NCBI GenBank assembly: GCA_947456965.1
Contig: CANGTU010000004.1
Coordinates: forward strand, 27,591 to 91,590
Direction of reading: 5' to 3'
Source of the DNA: Flavobacteriales bacterium
GTDB lineage: Bacteria; Bacteroidota; Bacteroidia; Flavobacteriales_D; Sanyastnellaceae
DNA: 64,000 nucleotides
Position 1 is the first letter of the stretch. The number at the start of each line of letters is the position of its first letter. This document shows, piece by piece, positions 61,157 through 64,000 of the stretch. Below the pieces are notes generated by a model, which worked only from the letters and a program-made list of their open reading frames with translations, was not told the DNA's origin and did not search any database. The translations under genes and the position numbers were made by a program.

Positions 61157-62314
61157 ATGTTCCGGATATCCGTCAAGACTCTCGCCCATTGTGAAGCGCT
61201 GCTGGCTGAAGAACTCCGAACCCTCGGTGCAGGCGACGTCGAAATGGGACTTCGCGTAGTTCACTGCACGGGTGATATGGCCGCCGTATACCGGTTCAAC
61301 TACCGCCTTCGCACCGCGCTGAGAGTTCTTGTTCAGGTTACATCCTTCCGTGCTCGCCGCCCGGATGATCTCCATAAAAAGGCCATGGAGTTTCCCTGGG
61401 AAGAAATGTTCGGCATTGATCAGACCTTTGCTATTGATCCGAATGTACGTTCGGCGCAATACCGCCATCCTCATTTTGCCGCTCTTCGCCTTAAGGATGC
61501 CATAGCCGATCGTTTTGCACAGCGTTTTGGCAGCAGGCCCGATGTGGATCCTGCCCGACCGGATATCCTGCTGCATCTGCATGTGGATGAGGAACAGGTG
61601 AGTATTTCTCTCGACAGCAGCGGCACATCGCTCAACCAGCGCGGTTACCGGCGATCCGGCGGCACCGCTCCCCTCAATGAGGTGCTCGCGGCAGCTATGC
61701 TCCTGCATGCAGGTTATGATGGCTCTCAGGTCCTCTACGATCCCATGTGCGGAAGCGGCACTCTTTCCATCGAAGCCGCTTCAATTGCACTGAACCGGTC
61801 GCCCCAGCTCGTGCGTGGTGAATTCGGATTTATGCGCTGGCCCACCTTCGATGAGGCACTCTGGGAGGAAATAGTGTCAGAGTCCAGTAAAGAGAATCGG
61901 CCTCTTCGGGCCCCGATTCTGCCCTCTGACGTAGATCATAAGCAGCTCGCGCTTGCCGTGGAGAACATTGCTGCAGCAGGTCTTCAGGATATCCTGAGGC
62001 CGGTTCTGGCCGACTTCATGACACTGGAGCCCACCCACTCCGAGGGATGGCTCATCCTGAATCCACCCTACGGTGAACGGATGGACCAGGATCAAGCGGA
62101 GCATCTCTATCGCCGCATCGGCGAGCGATTCAAGCACCATTGGCCAGGTTTCAGAGCTTGGGTAATATCCTCCCATACAGAAGCCCTGAAGTCCATTGGG
62201 CTCAAGCCCTTCCGTAAGCAGGAACTGTTCAACGGCAAGCTGTCCTGTCGATTTCAGGGATATGAGTTGTATGCCGGGTCCCGCAAAGGCAGATCCTCCT
62301 CTCCGGAGCCTTGA
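61157..62314 (+). CDS. THUMP-domain RNA N2-guanine methyltransferase (RlmL-like)
   Basis: The protein has 385 residues. The N-terminal THUMP region (about 1-160) is followed by a Rossmann SAM domain with YDPMCGSGTLSIEAASIALN and the catalytic motif LNPPYGERM, which is N-P-P-Y as in guanine-N2 methyltransferases. It corresponds to the RlmL half of E. coli RlmKL (G2445 of 23S rRNA); the RlmK half is absent, as is usual in Bacteroidota. It starts 21 nt after the SUI1-like gene. Confidence 0.93.
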   Translation: MFRISVKTLAHCEALLAEELRTLGAGDVEMGLRVVHCTGDMAAVYRFNYRLRTALRVLVQVTSFRARRPDDLHKKAMEFPWEEMFGIDQTFAIDPNVRSAQYRHPHFAALRLKDAIADRFAQRFGSRPDVDPARPDILLHLHVDEEQVSISLDSSGTSLNQRGYRRSGGTAPLNEVLAAAMLLHAGYDGSQVLYDPMCGSGTLSIEAASIALNRSPQLVRGEFGFMRWPTFDEALWEEIVSESSKENRPLRAPILPSDVDHKQLALAVENIAAAGLQDILRPVLADFMTLEPTHSEGWLILNPPYGERMDQDQAEHLYRRIGERFKHHWPGFRAWVISSHTEALKSIGLKPFRKQELFNGKLSCRFQGYELYAGSRKGRSSSPEP

Positions 62315-62370
62315 TCCGGAGGCTGCAGAATATTCACGCAGCAGTAACGCAGGCTTGCCATTTCATCAGC

Positions 62371-62378
62371 TACTTTTG
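62371..62378 (+). promoter_or_regulatory. -7 element of the DUF47 gene (TACTTTTG, 8 nt before ATG)
   Basis: A full TAnnTTTG match ends 8 nt before ATG 62387. Confidence 0.5.
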
Positions 62379-62386
62379 AGCCATAC

Positions 62387-63037
62387 ATGAGCTTTTCACT
62401 CAACACCTTATTTCAGTCCCTGGTTCCCAAGGACAAGAAGTTTTTCCCACTGTTCAGGCAGGCATCGTTGAATATGGTGCAGATTGCCGAAACACTCCGG
62501 AACGCACTTCACGCTGATAGCGTCACCAGGCTCAATACACACCGTCGCATCACGGAACTTGAGCGGCAGGGCGACGATATTACTCATTTCATCATGCGCG
62601 AATCATCTCAGACCTTCCTCACTCCGTTTGACCGGGAAGACATCCAGGAGTTGGCGCACACCCTGGATGATGTGACAGATTATATCCATGCCGTTTCCAA
62701 GCGCATTGAGCTTTACAAGATCCATCAATTCAGCCCCGCTGTGCTGGCCATGATGGATGAGATTGTCAAATCCTGCGAAGCCCTTAATGCCCTGATTCAC
62801 GAAATGCAGGGTCTCCGTATGACATCCAGCGTGAAAGAACACATTGCAGCCATTCGTGAAGCAGAGAAGCGAGTAGATGTACTATTTGACGACGCAGTAG
62901 GATCGCTCTTCCGGGATCGGCTGAATGCCGTGGAGATCCTGAAGCAAAAGGAACTGCTTACCGACCTCGCAGCTGCGGCTGACCGGGCCGAGCAGACCTC
63001 CAGCGTAGTGGAAGCCGTGCTGCTTAAGTTTTCCTGA
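62387..63037 (+). CDS. DUF47/PhoU-like phosphate-transport accessory protein
   Basis: The protein has 216 residues, all-helical, and contains FDREDIQELAHTLDDVTDYI, the hallmark of the DUF47 (Pit accessory, PhoU-like) family. DVLFDDAVGSLFRD near the C-terminus is also typical. Members usually sit just before a PiT-type phosphate transporter gene and regulate it. Here the next gene is an SDR oxidoreductase 34 nt away, so the transporter is elsewhere or absent. The protein is cytoplasmic, and metal-coordinating acidic residues are likely on its surface. Confidence 0.9.
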   Translation: MSFSLNTLFQSLVPKDKKFFPLFRQASLNMVQIAETLRNALHADSVTRLNTHRRITELERQGDDITHFIMRESSQTFLTPFDREDIQELAHTLDDVTDYIHAVSKRIELYKIHQFSPAVLAMMDEIVKSCEALNALIHEMQGLRMTSSVKEHIAAIREAEKRVDVLFDDAVGSLFRDRLNAVEILKQKELLTDLAAAADRAEQTSSVVEAVLLKFS

Positions 63038-63071
63038 CGCTACCTACCTTCGCTGACCGATTTCCGAGTCT

Positions 63072-63836
63072 GTGAAGAATCCCATTGCCCTTGTTACCGG
63101 TGCCACGTCCGGCTTCGGCCAAGCCATAGCCCTGCGCCTGGCTGAGGGCGGCTACAGGTTGATCATCACCGGTCGTCGCTCCGACCGACTCCACGCCTTG
63201 TCGTCCCACCTCACCTCCATGGGCTGCGACAATCAGTTAAGCTGTTTTGACATACGCGACCGGGAGGCCACGACGCACGCCTGGAACGACCTTCCCGAGT
63301 CGTGGAAAGAGGTAGACGTACTGGTGAACAATGCCGGCCTTGCAGCGGGACGCGAGCCCGTGGAGCTTGCCGATCCCGATGACTGGGACCAGATGATTGA
63401 CACCAATATTCGCGGCATACTGAACATCTCCCGGCTCGTTATTCCCGGGATGAAAGACCGTAAGCGAGGCACCATTATTCACATCGGTTCCATCGCGGGG
63501 CGGGAGGGATATCCCGGAGGCAATGTCTATTCCGCCACCAAGTTTGCCGTAGAAGCCCTCACGCGAAGCATGCGTATTGATTTGCTGCCGTTCGGTATAC
63601 GGGTAGGCCAGATTGCTCCCGGCGCAGCCGACACCGAGTTCAGTACCGTGCGCTTCAAGGGAGATCAGGCCCGGGCTGCCGCCGTTTACCAGGGCTTTGA
63701 GCCCCTGCATGCTGCCGACATCGCGGAAGTCCTCTGGTTCATGGTCAGCCGTCCGCCCCACGTTTGCATTCAGGACATCCTGGTCATGCCTACAGCCCAG
63801 GCAGGAGCGGCCTGGATTCATCGCACATCAGAATAA
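63072..63836 (+). CDS. SDR-family NAD(P)-dependent oxidoreductase (YdfG-like)
   Basis: The protein has 254 residues. The Rossmann motif is VTGATSGFGQAIA, followed by VLVNNAGLA, S in HIGSIAGREGYPGG and the catalytic YSATK. The close match to YdfG-type enzymes suggests 3-hydroxy-acid/serine-like dehydrogenase activity, but SDR specificity cannot be read reliably. The start is GTG 63072; no in-frame ATG precedes the motif. TACCTTCG (63045-63052), a -7 variant, lies 19 nt upstream. Confidence 0.92.
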   Translation: MKNPIALVTGATSGFGQAIALRLAEGGYRLIITGRRSDRLHALSSHLTSMGCDNQLSCFDIRDREATTHAWNDLPESWKEVDVLVNNAGLAAGREPVELADPDDWDQMIDTNIRGILNISRLVIPGMKDRKRGTIIHIGSIAGREGYPGGNVYSATKFAVEALTRSMRIDLLPFGIRVGQIAPGAADTEFSTVRFKGDQARAAAVYQGFEPLHAADIAEVLWFMVSRPPHVCIQDILVMPTAQAGAAWIHRTSE

Positions 63837-63847
63837 TCCATTCACCT

Positions 63848-64000
63848 ATGCGCATTTCTCTGGCCCTGCTGGTGGCTTTTTGTCCAGCCCTTTTCTTAGC
63901 CTGTGCCTACCAGTCGGAAGAAGCAGACCTCATCATCCACAATGGGCGCGTGTATACCATGAATGAAAACATGGATGTGGTCGAGGCGATAGCCATTCGC
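63848..64000 (+). CDS. Amidohydrolase lipoprotein (5' part; cut by window edge)
   Basis: Only 51 codons are inside the window. The N-terminus is a lipoprotein signal (LALLVAFCPALFLAC, C20), then ADLIIHNGRVYTMNEN and VVEAIAIR. The HNGRVYTMNE pattern is the beta-sandwich opening of YtcJ-like (amidohydrolase 3) proteins. It is probably a metal-dependent hydrolase anchored in the envelope; the metal-binding part is outside the window. It starts 11 nt after the SDR stop, so the two are likely cotranscribed. Confidence 0.8.
   Translation, partial: MRISLALLVAFCPALFLACAYQSEEADLIIHNGRVYTMNENMDVVEAIAIR

Overview
This 64 kb window is ordinary chromosomal DNA from a member of the Bacteroidota. I can place the phylum confidently but not the family. 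The evidence is a PorP/SprF protein beside a giant SprB-repeat protein with a type B C-terminal sorting domain, a second secreted protein with a type A sorting domain, a PorE-like OmpA lipoprotein, and GWxTD and BatA-type proteins. Shine-Dalgarno sequences are absent, and the promoters carry the TAnnTTTG -7 element of this phylum. No insertion sequence, prophage, CRISPR array, rRNA or plasmid gene was seen. The only RNA gene is a tRNA-Glu(TTC).

Layout. At 1-7.2 kb: a truncated secreted M1 aminopeptidase, an uncharacterised helical protein, and the Nif3-like / COG1579-like pair. At 7.2-14.8 kb: lpxK, gatB, a TlpA-like lipoprotein, a large M1 peptidase with a barrel-like C-terminus, and an LpxH-like hydrolase. 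At 14.8-18.4 kb on the minus strand: an overlapping radC / wecB / polysaccharide-deacetylase operon, then rpsT. At 18.5-22.0 kb: a TPR-SpoIIE phosphatase facing a SiaC-like protein and a protein with two SiaB-like kinase domains. At 22.3-24.6 kb: tRNA-Glu, an unknown gene and proS. At 24.7-27.3 kb: a lipoprotein with a FadL/OmpP1-like porin. At 27.3-36.6 kb: the type IX secretion surface module (OmpA lipoprotein, PorP/SprF, 1945-residue repeat protein, small secreted protein). At 36.7-41.9 kb: rlmB, GWxTD, rmuC and a BamA/TamA-like barrel. At 42-51 kb: osmC, an outer-membrane protein with lipA, a 1093-residue secreted BNR protein, gap, and a upp / membrane protein / HAD operon. At 51-58 kb: a dihydroorotase-like protein with degenerate metal ligands, a BatA-like protein, a LolD-like ATPase, sucC and a fatty-acid desaturase. 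At 58-64 kb: an O-methyltransferase, an MscS channel, a CPBP protease, a SUI1-like factor, a THUMP methyltransferase, a DUF47 protein, an SDR enzyme and the start of an amidohydrolase lipoprotein.

How the genes connect. Much of the window serves the envelope: lipid A (lpxK, lpxH-like), surface polysaccharide (wecB, deacetylase), outer-membrane barrels and lipoproteins, and type IX secretion cargo. The most interesting regulatory unit is the phosphatase / SiaC / tandem-SiaB set. It looks like a partner switch related to SiaABC of Pseudomonas, but without a diguanylate cyclase and with a duplicated kinase. A second window-wide observation is that TAnnTTTG or TAnnTTCG elements lie only 3-8 nt before many start codons, which suggests leaderless or nearly leaderless transcripts. 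Two protein families carry unexpected losses of metal ligands: the COG1579-like zinc ribbon and the dihydroorotase.
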